A DNA stretch of 64,000 nt from Lachnospiraceae bacterium (GCA_028692395.1 JAQUXP010000006.1:62001-126000), one strand, 5' to 3'; shown: positions 17,985-26,737, counted from the stretch's first letter. Numbers and translations are program-made. Notes: generated by a model from the letters alone, not told the origin.

Positions 17985-18698
17985 ATGTCGGAGAAAATAT
18001 TGGTTGTCGATGATGAAAGTGAAATTGCGGATTTGATTGAAATGTATCTTCAAAACGAGGATTATACTGTTTTCAAAGCCTATACTGCAAAAGATGCTTT
18101 GGAATATATAACAACAGCAGCACTTGACCTTGCTATCTTAGATGTTATGCTCCCGGAAATGAATGGTTTTCAAATCTGTAAAAAAATTCGAGAAAATCAT
18201 ACATTCCCAATTATTATGCTTACCGCAAGAGATGGCGAGGTTGATACCATCACAGGACTTACAATGGGGGCTGATGACTACGTGACAAAGCCTTTCAAAC
18301 CATTGGCTCTGATGGCGAGAGTAAAAGCACAACTTCGCCGTTATAAAAAATATAGCAATTGCTGTAGCGAGGTAAAACTGACGCCAAGAGAAACTATAAT
18401 AACAACCAAAAACGGCTTGTTGCTTCATGTCAGCGCTCATGTTTGCTCAATAAATGATACGCCACTAGCTCTTACACCAACGGAGTTCAAAATTCTGCAA
18501 ATTTTATGCGAACGAAAGGGATTCGCTGTCACCTCAGAGGAACTATTCAAAGCGGTCTGGTCTGATGAGTATTACGATAAGAACAGCAACACGATTACGG
18601 TGCATGTTCGTCATCTCCGTGAAAAAATGAGGGATGCCGTAGATGAACCAAAATATATTAAAACAATATGGGGAGTAGGATATAAAATTGAAAACTAA
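17985..18698 (+). CDS. VanR-like response regulator (OmpR family)
   Basis: 237 residues: receiver domain with acidic pocket (VVDDES), phosphoacceptor Asp in LAILDVMLPEMNGF and Lys in YVTKPF, then a winged-helix DNA-binding domain (LALTPTEFKILQILCERKGF; HVRHLREKM; YIKTIWGVGYKIE). Strong AAGGAGG ribosome site. It overlaps the kinase gene by 11 bp. The overall form is that of VanR/VanRB-like regulators, but no vancomycin-resistance genes are nearby; the ABC exporter behind the pair is the likely target. Confidence 0.93.
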   Translation: MSEKILVVDDESEIADLIEMYLQNEDYTVFKAYTAKDALEYITTAALDLAILDVMLPEMNGFQICKKIRENHTFPIIMLTARDGEVDTITGLTMGADDYVTKPFKPLALMARVKAQLRRYKKYSNCCSEVKLTPRETIITTKNGLLLHVSAHVCSINDTPLALTPTEFKILQILCERKGFAVTSEELFKAVWSDEYYDKNSNTITVHVRHLREKMRDAVDEPKYIKTIWGVGYKIEN

Positions 18699-19818
18699 GA
18701 AAAATGATTATGCAAAGATGAAACAAAAAGTGTTCCTACAGCTTGTTTTAATGCTTGGAATCTCTGGCATTACGGTATTGCTTCTCTATAATTTTCTGCA
18801 AGGGAAAATTGGTGTGTGGCTTATTCGTTTATTTTCCCTTATGCCGGGAAGTAACTATGATAATGCGTATGCGCTGTATAAAGCAGTTTTTCGTAATCAC
18901 TGGACAGAATTTATGCTGTTTGCGATTGCTATCGTCTTTTTAATTCTGTTTCATTTTTCGCTCACATGGTTTGGAAAATATTTTGATGCCATCAATCGGG
19001 GGATCTATGCACTGTTAAGTACAGAACACGAACCAATTTTCATGCCAAAAGAAATGCGCTTTGTGGAAGAAAATCTGCAAACAGTTCAGCGTACTTTAGA
19101 GCAGCAACGAGCTGAAGCTGAACTGGCAGAGCAGAAAAAGGATGAACTTATTCTATATTTAGCTCATGACATAAAAACACCGCTTACCTCTGTCATAGGA
19201 TATTTGAGCATTTTAGACGAAAACAAGGAAATGGAAAAAACGCAGCGTGAAAAATGTGTTCGTGTCAGTTTGGAAAAAGCTGCCCGGCTTGAAAAGCTAA
19301 TGAACGAATTTTTTGAAATCACTCGTTTGGGACAAGCAGATCTTACTTTTTCAAAGTCCCCCATAGACTTTCACTATATGTTCATACAGCTTATTGATGA
19401 ATTTACACCTGGACTAACCTTGGCGCATGTGAAAGTTCAACTTCAAATGACACAGGACATTCAAATCAGTGGTGATGCAAATTACCTTGCACGAGCTTTT
19501 CAAAATCTTTTAAAAAATGCTGTTGCTTACAGTAAGCCTGAGTCAATAATCGAAATCTCTGCTTCTCAAAATGGAAACTGTGCTTTCATTGAAGTGTCTA
19601 ATATTGGGAAAACAATTTCCCAGGAACAGCAGGCGCACATCTTTGAAAAATTCTATCGTGCAGATGAATCAAGGCAGGCAAATACTGGCGGAGCGGGTCT
19701 TGGGTTGGCTATTACCAAAAATATTATCACATTACATGGTGGTTCAATTACCGTAAAAAGTGAAAATGGGAAAACAACATTTTTCATAAGCCTTCCCTGT
19801 ATTGACAATTCCCTTTAA
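18688..19818 (+). CDS. VanS-like sensor histidine kinase
   Basis: Membrane sensor kinase of 376 residues. Two TM helices (about residues 9-32 and 71-94) flank a short extracytoplasmic loop of some 40 residues. The H-box is LAHDIKTPLTSVIGYLS, followed by N-box (LARAFQNLLKNAVAYS), and G-boxes (FEKFYRADESR; GAGLGLAITKNI). The start is a TTG at 18688 inside the end of the regulator gene, so translation is coupled. Partner of the VanR-like regulator. Confidence 0.93.
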   Translation: MKTKKNDYAKMKQKVFLQLVLMLGISGITVLLLYNFLQGKIGVWLIRLFSLMPGSNYDNAYALYKAVFRNHWTEFMLFAIAIVFLILFHFSLTWFGKYFDAINRGIYALLSTEHEPIFMPKEMRFVEENLQTVQRTLEQQRAEAELAEQKKDELILYLAHDIKTPLTSVIGYLSILDENKEMEKTQREKCVRVSLEKAARLEKLMNEFFEITRLGQADLTFSKSPIDFHYMFIQLIDEFTPGLTLAHVKVQLQMTQDIQISGDANYLARAFQNLLKNAVAYSKPESIIEISASQNGNCAFIEVSNIGKTISQEQQAHIFEKFYRADESRQANTGGAGLGLAITKNIITLHGGSITVKSENGKTTFFISLPCIDNSL

Positions 19819-19877
19819 ACAGTTTCTATGGAAAACCTTTAGCGAATCTTAGGAAGTTATGACCTCGATTTTAATAC

Positions 19878-19927
19878 AAAGCCTGACTGTTTTCGGTAAA
19901 CTAATACCAAAAGCAGTCAGGCTTTTT
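19878..19927 (+). terminator. Terminator between kinase and ABC exporter genes
   Basis: A 12-bp perfect stem AAAGCCTGACTG/CAGTCAGGCTTT with a 24-nt loop ends in a T run, 17 bp before the ABC start codon. It either ends the two-component transcript, with the ABC genes starting from their own promoter, or acts as an attenuator for the exporter. Confidence 0.75.
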
Positions 19928-19944
19928 ACGAAAGGAGCGTCTAT

Positions 19945-20829
19945 ATGGAACTATCTATTGTACAATTAGAAAAACGCTTTGGCTCCAAGTCTGCGGTAAG
20001 CAAAATCTCCGTTACATTACAGCCGGGTGTATATGGTTTGCTGGGTGCCAATGGTGCAGGAAAGAGCACACTCATGCGAATGGTTTGCAGCATCCTAAAG
20101 CCCACATCCGGACAAATCCTTTTTGATGGCAAGAACATCGAGCATTTAGGAGAGATCTATCGGAGTAAACTCGGCTATTTACCACAAGATTTTGGATACT
20201 ACCCTGATTTTACAGCAAAGGAATACCTTACGTTCATAGCGGCAATCAAAGGTATTACTGGATCAAAGGCAAAAAAGGAAGTAAAGCAGTTGTTAGAAAC
20301 AGTCAATCTGTCTGACGTGGTCGGAAAACAGATCCGCACTTTTTCAGGTGGTATGAAACAACGCCTTGGTATTGCGCAAGCTGTGATTAACAATCCCAGT
20401 ATTCTTGTTTTGGACGAGCCAACGGCGGGGCTTGATCCCAAGGAACGAATGCGTTTTCGCAATCTGATTTCGGAGCAGGCAAAGGATAAAATCGTTATCT
20501 TGTCAACTCATATTGTTTCAGATATTGATTCTATTGCAGACGATATTTTGATGATGAAAGAAGGCCATCTAATCTTGAATTACACGGCTGAAAATGCGGT
20601 TCGCAGTATGGATGGAAAAGTATGGAGCTGCAAACTGCCCCAGTCTCAAATTGAGGATATGGACAGTCATTTCCCCATTGTCAATTTGCGGCATGAGGAA
20701 AATAACGAAGCGTTGCTTCGCATTGTGAGTGATACAAAACCACATCCGAACGCTATCCATGTTACGCCTACGCTGGATGACCTTTACCTTTATCACTTTC
20801 AAGAAGAAATAAGGAGGGACGAAACGTGA
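19945..20829 (+). CDS. ABC transporter ATP-binding protein
   Basis: 294-residue ABC ATPase of the BcrA/ABC-2 exporter type. Walker A GANGAGKST, Q-loop YLPQDFGYYP, signature FSGGMKQRLGIAQ, Walker B ILVLDEPTAGLD and the switch His in ILSTHIVSD are all intact. The C-terminal 80 residues form the accessory domain seen in drug/bacteriocin exporters. RBS AAAGGAG. It overlaps the permease by 4 bp. Likely a peptide-antibiotic or lipid export system controlled by the preceding two-component pair. Confidence 0.93.
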   Translation: MELSIVQLEKRFGSKSAVSKISVTLQPGVYGLLGANGAGKSTLMRMVCSILKPTSGQILFDGKNIEHLGEIYRSKLGYLPQDFGYYPDFTAKEYLTFIAAIKGITGSKAKKEVKQLLETVNLSDVVGKQIRTFSGGMKQRLGIAQAVINNPSILVLDEPTAGLDPKERMRFRNLISEQAKDKIVILSTHIVSDIDSIADDILMMKEGHLILNYTAENAVRSMDGKVWSCKLPQSQIEDMDSHFPIVNLRHEENNEALLRIVSDTKPHPNAIHVTPTLDDLYLYHFQEEIRRDET

Positions 20830-22079
20830 AAACACTTTTTATCCTTGAATTTAAGAAATTAGCTAAAAAAAGGATGAACACTATTGTAATGCTTGTTTGT
20901 CTGCTGCTAATCGGTATTCTTTTTGCATTACCAGTAAGCCAATACATTGTGTTGGATGCGAACGGAAACCAAGTCAATGGAAGTGCTGCAATTGCGCTTG
21001 AAAAAGAATATGAACATACCTACGCAGGAGCACTGACAGACCAAAAAATCAGTGATGATATTGCAGCATATCAGGCTCTTTTTGATGACCCTGCAAATGT
21101 GTCACAAGATTCTAAAGAAAAAGCCTTAAATGATAGTGCATACTATAAATATTTTTTTCCGTATTCAAACTATTGGAAATTGATCAATGGCAATTATCTT
21201 GCCCCTAATTTGTACAACTCAACGTTTTTTGCAATTACAAACATGAATCTTGAACATGGTACAGATTTTTATGGTGCTCGTGATGAAAAAATAAACAAGC
21301 TACTGAACAATGTCTATTCTGATTGGAATTTTGGAACAGCAGAAAAAGAGTTTTGGCTAAACCATATTTCTAACATTAGTACCCCCTATGAATACGGCTA
21401 TCATGCTGGATGGGAATCACTTATGAGTTGCATGGAACTGTTTGCACTGGCAATTCTTTGTATTTGCATTTGCGTATCGGGAACTTTCTCCGGCGAATAT
21501 CAATCTGGAGCAGTCAGCGTTATTCTTTCTTCACGCTATGGGAAATCAAAATTAGCTACAGCAAAAATATTAGCTGCATTTGCATATAGCCTGATTACAT
21601 TTACCATTTTTGTAATAATGGGCTGTGGTATTCAACTTGTGTCATTTGGATTTGATGGTTGGAATTTACCAATACAAGTTATGAGTAGTATCGCACCTTA
21701 TTCAGTTTCTCTTTTGGGCGCAACATTGCTTGCACTCATCACTCTATACCTCGTATTGATTGGCATGGTGTCCCTTACCCTTCTATTGTCTGCGAAGCTG
21801 AAATCATCCGTTCCTGTGTTGGTTGTAGTCGTTCTTATGATGATGCTTCCAATGTTTTTAGGGATAAGCGAAACAAGTGGTGTATGGAATCGCATCCTTG
21901 AATTGCTCCCCTATAAAGCCACACAGCCCGTTTTTACAGATGATTTTCTTGGGTATTTTGGTTATCCGATTGGTGGAGCAACCTTTGATATTGTTACAAT
22001 GCGAATGATTGTATATGCAGTAGAAATGATACTTTGTGTGCCACTTGCTTGGAACGTATGGAAAAATCATCAGGTGTAA
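20826..22079 (+). CDS. ABC-2 type transporter permease
   Basis: 417 residues with an N-terminal TM helix (residues ~15-40), an extracytoplasmic domain of about 150 residues, then five hydrophobic segments from residue ~200 (LFALAILCICICVSGTFSGE; LIGMVSLTLLLS; VLVVVVLMMMLPMFLG) and a final TM. Architecture fits an ABC-2 permease of the NatB/bacitracin family. Start ATG-equivalent GTG at 20826 overlaps the ATPase stop, so the two proteins are made together. Confidence 0.88.
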   Translation: MKTLFILEFKKLAKKRMNTIVMLVCLLLIGILFALPVSQYIVLDANGNQVNGSAAIALEKEYEHTYAGALTDQKISDDIAAYQALFDDPANVSQDSKEKALNDSAYYKYFFPYSNYWKLINGNYLAPNLYNSTFFAITNMNLEHGTDFYGARDEKINKLLNNVYSDWNFGTAEKEFWLNHISNISTPYEYGYHAGWESLMSCMELFALAILCICICVSGTFSGEYQSGAVSVILSSRYGKSKLATAKILAAFAYSLITFTIFVIMGCGIQLVSFGFDGWNLPIQVMSSIAPYSVSLLGATLLALITLYLVLIGMVSLTLLLSAKLKSSVPVLVVVVLMMMLPMFLGISETSGVWNRILELLPYKATQPVFTDDFLGYFGYPIGGATFDIVTMRMIVYAVEMILCVPLAWNVWKNHQV

Positions 22080-22091
22080 CTATTCCGTACC

Positions 22092-22161
22092 CAATGTTAC
22101 TTAGTTAAGCTTATATCTTCAAGATGGTTAGATTCCAAATAGTGGAGTCTAACCATCTTTT
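22092..22161 (+). repeat. Left terminal inverted repeat of Rpn element
   Basis: Matches the reverse complement of 23386-23453. The inner part forms a 12-bp stem with T-rich tail, so it may also act as a terminator for the ABC operon and for the rpn gene. Confidence 0.75.
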
Positions 22162-22253
22162 GCATAAAATAACGACATCCATTGCTCTGAATACCATTGC
22201 TCTGAATGCCGTTATTCTCTATTCTATTACATTTCGAAATAATTCCTGTTCCT

Positions 22254-23162
22254 TTACTTCTCCAATCTCTTAATTCGTTCCCTGAGTTTCCTGTTTTCCT
22301 CTTCCAGTTTTGCTTTTTCCGCTTCCACTGCAGCTTTTTCCGCTTCCACTTCAGCATTCTTCGCTTCCAACTCATCAATTCGAATCCGGTATTTATCCAG
22401 TGGCAGTTCCAGAGCTCCGTCCAGTAACGGTTTCAATTCCTCAGCCTCCTCTAATTCCTTGTAGTGGCCACGAATATGCTGATACAGAAGACGTGACATT
22501 TCTATCAGCAGATCTGCATCGTCCTTCGTGATATTTCCCACCTGAAGGTTTGCTATGATACTTCCGATTATATCATTCTCCACCAGATTCTGCAATGCTT
22601 TCAGGGTTTCTTTTGTGATACCTTTTTCCACAAGCTTTTTCATTTTGATTACCTGAAATGGAATAAGTACCACCATTTTCCTGCGATTCAGCTCCACCAG
22701 ATCCTCCTCCTGGTACACCAGGTTTCGGACGGTGAATTCAAAGGTTCCCTGATTTCCAAATCTCAGCAGCAGGGAGCTTGTTTTTGGAATGTCTTTTTCT
22801 GTATCAAGATAGATGACAACCGGTTCCGGAAAAACCAGATCTTCCTCATCCCCTCGATTTTCCATCGCATGCAAAAATCCATACTCAAACACCCGCACTA
22901 CAATTGCGGAATCCTTAGACATCTGTGCTTCCAAATGATAGGCATCTCCGTTAATAAGTACAATAACATCCGCAAAACGACGGTTCAGCGTCCGCCCAAC
23001 AAACTCTTTGTTGCTGAAAAAGACATTGCTGTCCAGGGGATAATTGGTATCAAACAGTCCATTAATCAGATTGATGATTGCCGTGGATGATAAATTAAAG
23101 ATACGCTTGAACATACGATCATAGATCTGATAGATTTCTTCGATTTCACTGACTTCTTCCAT
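22254..23162 (-). CDS. Rpn family recombination-promoting nuclease / putative transposase
   Basis: 302 residues. The N-terminal 200 residues carry the PD-(D/E)XK fold: DRMFKRIFNLSSTAIINLIN, then the catalytic region RRFADVIVLINGDAYHLEAQ with the D...E-X-Q pattern of the Rpn/YhgA family. The C-terminal 40 residues are an Ala/Glu/Lys coiled coil (AEVEAEKAAVEAEKAKLEEE) encoded by repetitive codons. The start at 23162 is preferred over ATGs at 23204 and 23318: AAAGGA lies 10 nt upstream and the family N-terminus begins there. E. coli Rpn proteins are DNases that raise recombination. The gene lies between long inverted repeats. Confidence 0.85.
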   Translation of the reverse strand: MEEVSEIEEIYQIYDRMFKRIFNLSSTAIINLINGLFDTNYPLDSNVFFSNKEFVGRTLNRRFADVIVLINGDAYHLEAQMSKDSAIVVRVFEYGFLHAMENRGDEEDLVFPEPVVIYLDTEKDIPKTSSLLLRFGNQGTFEFTVRNLVYQEEDLVELNRRKMVVLIPFQVIKMKKLVEKGITKETLKALQNLVENDIIGSIIANLQVGNITKDDADLLIEMSRLLYQHIRGHYKELEEAEELKPLLDGALELPLDKYRIRIDELEAKNAEVEAEKAAVEAEKAKLEEENRKLRERIKRLEK

Positions 23163-23306
23163 AAGATTTGATTCCTTTCGATAAGATATAATTCTTTTAG
23201 ACATGTTAATAGATATGGGTGTAACATAAAATAAAAAAAGAGAATACTGTGGTCGATAAGACCGGATAAAACGTAGATAAAAAAATATATGTAATAGAAT
23301 AAAATC

Positions 23307-23335
23307 ACTATAGCACATGCAAAGTGCAAATGCAA
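23307..23335 (-). promoter_or_regulatory. Promoter of the rpn gene
   Basis: Minus strand TTGCAT (23335-23330), 17-nt spacer, TATAGT (23312-23307). It lies inside the element, 145 bp before the start codon, leaving a long AT-rich leader with no other gene. Confidence 0.6.
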
Positions 23336-23385
23336 TTCCTTTTTTGTAAAAAGAGGTATACTATTTTACCTACTATTTTACATTA

Positions 23386-23453
23386 AAAATGGTTAGACCC
23401 CATTATTTGAAATCCAACCATCTTGAAGGTATAAGCTTAACTAATTGACATTG
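23386..23453 (-). repeat. Right terminal inverted repeat of Rpn element
   Basis: Inverted copy of 22092-22161. Directly outside it lies AAGTGCGACAGCCCC, which resembles the edge of the long palindrome at 34.8-35.0 kb. Confidence 0.75.
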
Positions 23454-23472
23454 CCTAAAGTGCGACAGCCCC

Positions 23473-23973
23473 CTATCTAAAAACCTCCTTAATGCTGTCA
23501 TAATGCAGAAAAATTCCTTTGGAGGCAAGCTCTTCGATTTCCTGCTTTGTGGCAATTCGGAAACCGTTGGTCTCCTCCGTCTGAAGTTTGATATCTTCCC
23601 GGGAAAAGTTTTTGACAAAGCGATAGACATCAACAAAATAATTATCGCCCTCTCCGGGATTTTCTCTGTGATAAGTGAATTCATACCCTCCTTCACAATC
23701 AGAAACATCGATTCCTGTTTCCTCACGAACCTCACGGATTACAGCGTTTCTGGATGTTTCTCCCGCCTGCACTGCGCCACCGGATACTTCCCACCAGCCA
23801 GGTGCCCATGCCTTCGTCAGGACTCTCTGAGTAATCAGATACTTTCCATCCTCTCTTGCAAGCACCCCCAGTACTGTCAGATGATATTCCCCATCCTTCA
23901 GGCACCAGTCATTTCGCTTCATGGTACGTCCTGTCGGCTGCTTTTTATCGTCATAAATATCCCAAAATTCCAT
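23473..23973 (-). CDS. NUDIX hydrolase
   Basis: 166-residue NUDIX protein. The NUDIX box is complete (GGAVQAGETSRNAVIREVRE then ETGI). The N-terminus MEFWDIYDDKKQPTGRTM resembles isopentenyl-diphosphate isomerase-like and YfcD-like NUDIX proteins, so the substrate may be a nucleoside or prenyl diphosphate. The ATG at 23973 is chosen: GGAGG lies 11 nt upstream and the family begins there; an ATG at 24024 adds 17 unlike residues. It follows the radical SAM gene by 114 bp. Confidence 0.88.
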   Translation of the reverse strand: MEFWDIYDDKKQPTGRTMKRNDWCLKDGEYHLTVLGVLAREDGKYLITQRVLTKAWAPGWWEVSGGAVQAGETSRNAVIREVREETGIDVSDCEGGYEFTYHRENPGEGDNYFVDVYRFVKNFSREDIKLQTEETNGFRIATKQEIEELASKGIFLHYDSIKEVFR

Positions 23974-24087
23974 GTTTTCAATCTCCTCCCACAACTGTCC
24001 TGCAATCCTGTCTTCGGATACCACAGCTGCATTCTTTTCGTAATTATTGTATCGACTCCTGTGTTTCCCGTCAAGCGCTTTCTTACT

Positions 24088-25002
24088 TCAGATTCCCTGA
24101 CCATCAAAGGCAGGGACAAAGCTTTCTTCTGCTGTTTTTCCTTCCTGCCAGAAGCCCTGGGTGATTCCAAGATCACAGACATAGGCAATCAGACGCTGAT
24201 ATTCCCGTCTGGTAACCTTTCGATTCAGGTTTTCATCCTGAAAATCCATTCGCATAGGGGTGTATTGACTCATCATACTGATATAGATCTTATTTCCATA
24301 GGTGTTATACAGATATTCTGCCACATGGCAGGCTTCCTTCACATGACCGGGAATCAGCATGTGACGGACAATTACTCCTTTTGTCATCATTCCTCTATCG
24401 TCAAAGACAGGCTTTGGCTGTTGGCGAACCATCTCCGCTATGGCAGACATGGCAGACACTGGATAATCTGCCGCATGAGAGTATCTGTCGGCAAGGACTG
24501 CATCCAGATATTTCAGATCCGGCAGATAAATATCTACAAGTCCTTCCAACAGCCGAAGAGTATCTACTTTTTCATAACCGCTGCTGTTATAGACGATGGG
24601 AATATGAAGTCCCTGTTCTTTTGACAAAATAAGTGCCTGGCATACCTGAGGCACAAAGTGTCCCGCTGTAACCAGATTGATATTGTTTGCCCCCTGTTTT
24701 TGAAGCTCCAAAAAGACCTCTGCCAGGCGTTCTACGGTAATCTCTTTTCCCGCACTTCCGTCAGAGATCTCTTTGTTCTGGCAATACACGCACCCCAGAG
24801 AACAGCCGGAAAAGAAGACAGCTCCCGATCCCTCTTTTCCGGATATGCACGGTTCCTCCCACATATGCAGTGCTCCTCTGGCTGCCTTCACCCGGGCAGA
24901 GGTTTTACAGTACCCCAGCTGTCCCTGGTTTCGGTTCACCCTACATTCTCGGGGACAGAGCCTGCACTCCTCCAGCATTTCATCATTTTTTCTATTCGTC
25001 AT
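24088..25002 (-). CDS. PflX-like radical SAM protein (COG1313 type)
   Basis: 304-residue radical SAM enzyme. An N-terminal Cys group (CRLCPRECRVN, GYCK) precedes the [4Fe-4S]/SAM motif C-X3-C-X2-C in FSGCSLGCVYCQNKEIS near residues 67-78. The form matches the PflX/YjjW-like group related to pyruvate formate-lyase activase, whose true substrate is largely unknown. Its ATG overlaps the stop of the aminotransferase gene (TAATG), so the two are translationally coupled. Confidence 0.88.
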   Translation of the reverse strand: MTNRKNDEMLEECRLCPRECRVNRNQGQLGYCKTSARVKAARGALHMWEEPCISGKEGSGAVFFSGCSLGCVYCQNKEISDGSAGKEITVERLAEVFLELQKQGANNINLVTAGHFVPQVCQALILSKEQGLHIPIVYNSSGYEKVDTLRLLEGLVDIYLPDLKYLDAVLADRYSHAADYPVSAMSAIAEMVRQQPKPVFDDRGMMTKGVIVRHMLIPGHVKEACHVAEYLYNTYGNKIYISMMSQYTPMRMDFQDENLNRKVTRREYQRLIAYVCDLGITQGFWQEGKTAEESFVPAFDGQGI

Positions 25003-26459
25003 TACTGTTTGTAGTAGCTGAGAAAATCTCCCAGCTTCTTTGCGGCGCTTTCCAGCACCTCCATACGGGGCAGATACACAACCCGGAAGTGATCCGGTTG
25101 TTTCCAGTTGAAACCACCACCATGAATCAGCAGAATCTTCTTATCTCTCAGAAGGTCAAGCGCAAATTTCTCATCATCTACGATATTGAACTTTTTCGTA
25201 TCAATCTTCGGGAAAATGTAAAATGCTGCCTTTGGTTTTACGGCACTGATTCCGGGAATATCATTCAAAGCTTTATAGATATATTCTCTCTGTTCGTAAA
25301 CTCTTCCTCCTGGAATAATATAGTCATTTACACTTTGATGACCGCCCAGAGCCGTCTGCACGATAGACTGTGCCGGCACATTGGAGCAAAGCCGCATATT
25401 CGACAGCATATTCAGTCCTTCCATATAATCTTTTGCCATACCCTTATTGCCGCTTAATACCATCCAGCCGATGCGATAGCCTGCTATCATATGAGACTTG
25501 GATAATCCGCTGAAGGTAACACAGAACAGATCCGGTGCCAGAGAAGCAATCGAGATATGCTGCTCTCCATCCATAACCAGGCGATCATAAATCTCATCCG
25601 AGAAGATAATCAGCTGATGCTCTCTTGCAACATTTACAATCTGCTGCAGAATTTCCCTGGGGTAAACCGCACCGGTAGGATTGTTCGGGTTAATGATAAC
25701 GATGGCTTTTGTCTTATCTGTGATCTTTTTTTTCATATCATCAATATCCGGATACCACTCTGCCTGCTCGTCGCAGACATAATGAACAGCGGTTCCTCCT
25801 GCAAGGGTTACACATGCGGTCCACAGCGGATAATCCGGTGATGGTATCAGTACCTCATCCCCATTATCCAGCAAAGCTGACATGCTCAGATTGATCAGCT
25901 CGCTGACGCCATTACCTGTGTAGATATCTTCAATGGAAACATTCGGAATATTGCGGAGCTGTGCATACTGCATAATGGCTTTTCGTGCCGAAAAAAGACC
26001 TTTTGCTGCCGAATATCCTTCACAGTCGGCCAACTGCTTTTGCATATCATAGATCACTTCATCCGGTGTGCGAAAACCAAAAGGAGCTGGATTGCCAATG
26101 TTTAACTTTAATACATGGGTTCCACTGTCCTCCATTCTTGCTGCCTCTTCCACAACAGGTCCTCTGACATCATATAATACATTATCCAGTTTTGACGATT
26201 TCTTATATTCACGCATCATTACATTCCTTTCCAATCCAGAATTATGACCATAGAGCCATTCCACATCAACCTGCAAAACCTCCGCAAGGAACCTCCCGAT
26301 GTTTTCTCTTGGAACAGCTTTCCCGCTTACATACTGGCTGATCTGACTCTTTCCCAGTTTTACCCCCTGCATTTCGGCTATATGAAGCAGATCTACCTGC
26401 TTCATAGCCTGGCTTAGCATGGCTTCTTTAAAACGTGTGGCAAAGGTTGTATCCGACAT
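25002..26459 (-). CDS. XRE-type HTH fused to class I aminotransferase (AlaA/AlaT-like)
   Basis: 485 residues. Residues 1-75 look like an XRE/lambda-repressor HTH (ATRFKEAMLSQAMKQVDL, GKSQISQYVSGKAVPRENI). From residue ~82 the protein is a PLP-dependent fold-type I aminotransferase: IGNPAPFGFRTPDEV, the PNNPTGAVYP loop, DEIYDRL, and the PLP Lys in FSGLSKSHMIAGYRIGW. This closely resembles alanine/valine-pyruvate transaminases (about 405 residues). An internal ATG at 26216/26219 preceded by AAAGGAA would give exactly such a 404-405 residue enzyme. Four TGAACTT repeats lie upstream and may be its own operators. Confidence 0.9.
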   Translation of the reverse strand: MSDTTFATRFKEAMLSQAMKQVDLLHIAEMQGVKLGKSQISQYVSGKAVPRENIGRFLAEVLQVDVEWLYGHNSGLERNVMMREYKKSSKLDNVLYDVRGPVVEEAARMEDSGTHVLKLNIGNPAPFGFRTPDEVIYDMQKQLADCEGYSAAKGLFSARKAIMQYAQLRNIPNVSIEDIYTGNGVSELINLSMSALLDNGDEVLIPSPDYPLWTACVTLAGGTAVHYVCDEQAEWYPDIDDMKKKITDKTKAIVIINPNNPTGAVYPREILQQIVNVAREHQLIIFSDEIYDRLVMDGEQHISIASLAPDLFCVTFSGLSKSHMIAGYRIGWMVLSGNKGMAKDYMEGLNMLSNMRLCSNVPAQSIVQTALGGHQSVNDYIIPGGRVYEQREYIYKALNDIPGISAVKPKAAFYIFPKIDTKKFNIVDDEKFALDLLRDKKILLIHGGGFNWKQPDHFRVVYLPRMEVLESAAKKLGDFLSYYKQ

Positions 26460-26501
26460 TCTTCCTTCTTCCTTCCTGTTTGCAGTTCATTTTATGTTTT
26501 T

Positions 26502-26528
26502 GTAACTGTTCAGTAGCTGACCAGTTAC
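26502..26528. repeat. 27-bp imperfect palindrome upstream of aminotransferase gene
   Basis: Outer arms GTAACTG and CAGTTAC, inner arms TTCAG and CTGAC around TAG. A near copy of its left two thirds is at 14656-14681. Confidence 0.55.
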
Positions 26529-26558
26529 ATATGTTTCATAATAGCACAGCGGCAGGGG

Positions 26559-26638
26559 AAGTTCAAGCTTTTTACGGAATAAGTTCATTTTCTCGCATCA
26601 AGTTCAATTTCGTCGCAATGCAACTGTTAAAAAGTTCA
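26559..26638. promoter_or_regulatory. Four AAGTTCA (TGAACTT) direct repeats
   Basis: Perfect copies start at 26559, 26581, 26600 and 26632 in the gap between DUF819 and the HTH-aminotransferase. All are in the same orientation, spaced 22, 19 and 32 bp. Such clusters typically bind a regulator; the HTH domain of the adjacent gene is the obvious candidate, which is an inference. Confidence 0.5.
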
Positions 26639-26651
26639 TTTTTGAATTTGG

Positions 26652-26696
26652 GGTAAAATAAAACACAGACCTGAAGTTCCCTCTCGGCCTGTGTTC
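26652..26696 (-). terminator. Terminator after DUF819 gene region
   Basis: On the minus strand AACACAGGCC...GGTCTGTGTT is followed by TTATTTTACC. It lies downstream of the DUF819 stop codon (26738) in transcription direction, ending the dipeptide operon. Confidence 0.72.
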
Positions 26697-26737
26697 TGTC
26701 TTGTGTTCTATCTTGTTTTCATCCTTCTGGCACAGTG

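Larger units (their letters stand above)
22092..23453. mobile_element. Putative Rpn-nuclease transposable element with long TIRs
   Basis: Left end 22092-22161 and right end 23386-23453 are inverted copies of one about 70-bp sequence (CAATGT...TTAGTTAAGCTTATA.CTTC, then AAGATGGTT.GATT...). Only about ten mismatches separate them. Each end also folds on itself (AAGATGGTTAGA/TCTAACCATCTT at left). The single gene within is an Rpn-family PD-(D/E)XK nuclease annotated in many genomes as a putative transposase. No clear target duplication is seen at the borders. Confidence 0.7.

Noticed and set aside
17985-22079. Vancomycin-resistance operon
   Set aside because: Regulator and kinase look VanRS-like, but no ligase, VanH, VanX or VanY gene follows; the neighbours are an ABC exporter.
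22260-22400. Tandem repeat with many TTCC/CTTC units
   Set aside because: It is the codon repetition of the Ala/Glu/Lys coiled coil at the Rpn C-terminus, not a separate repeat locus.
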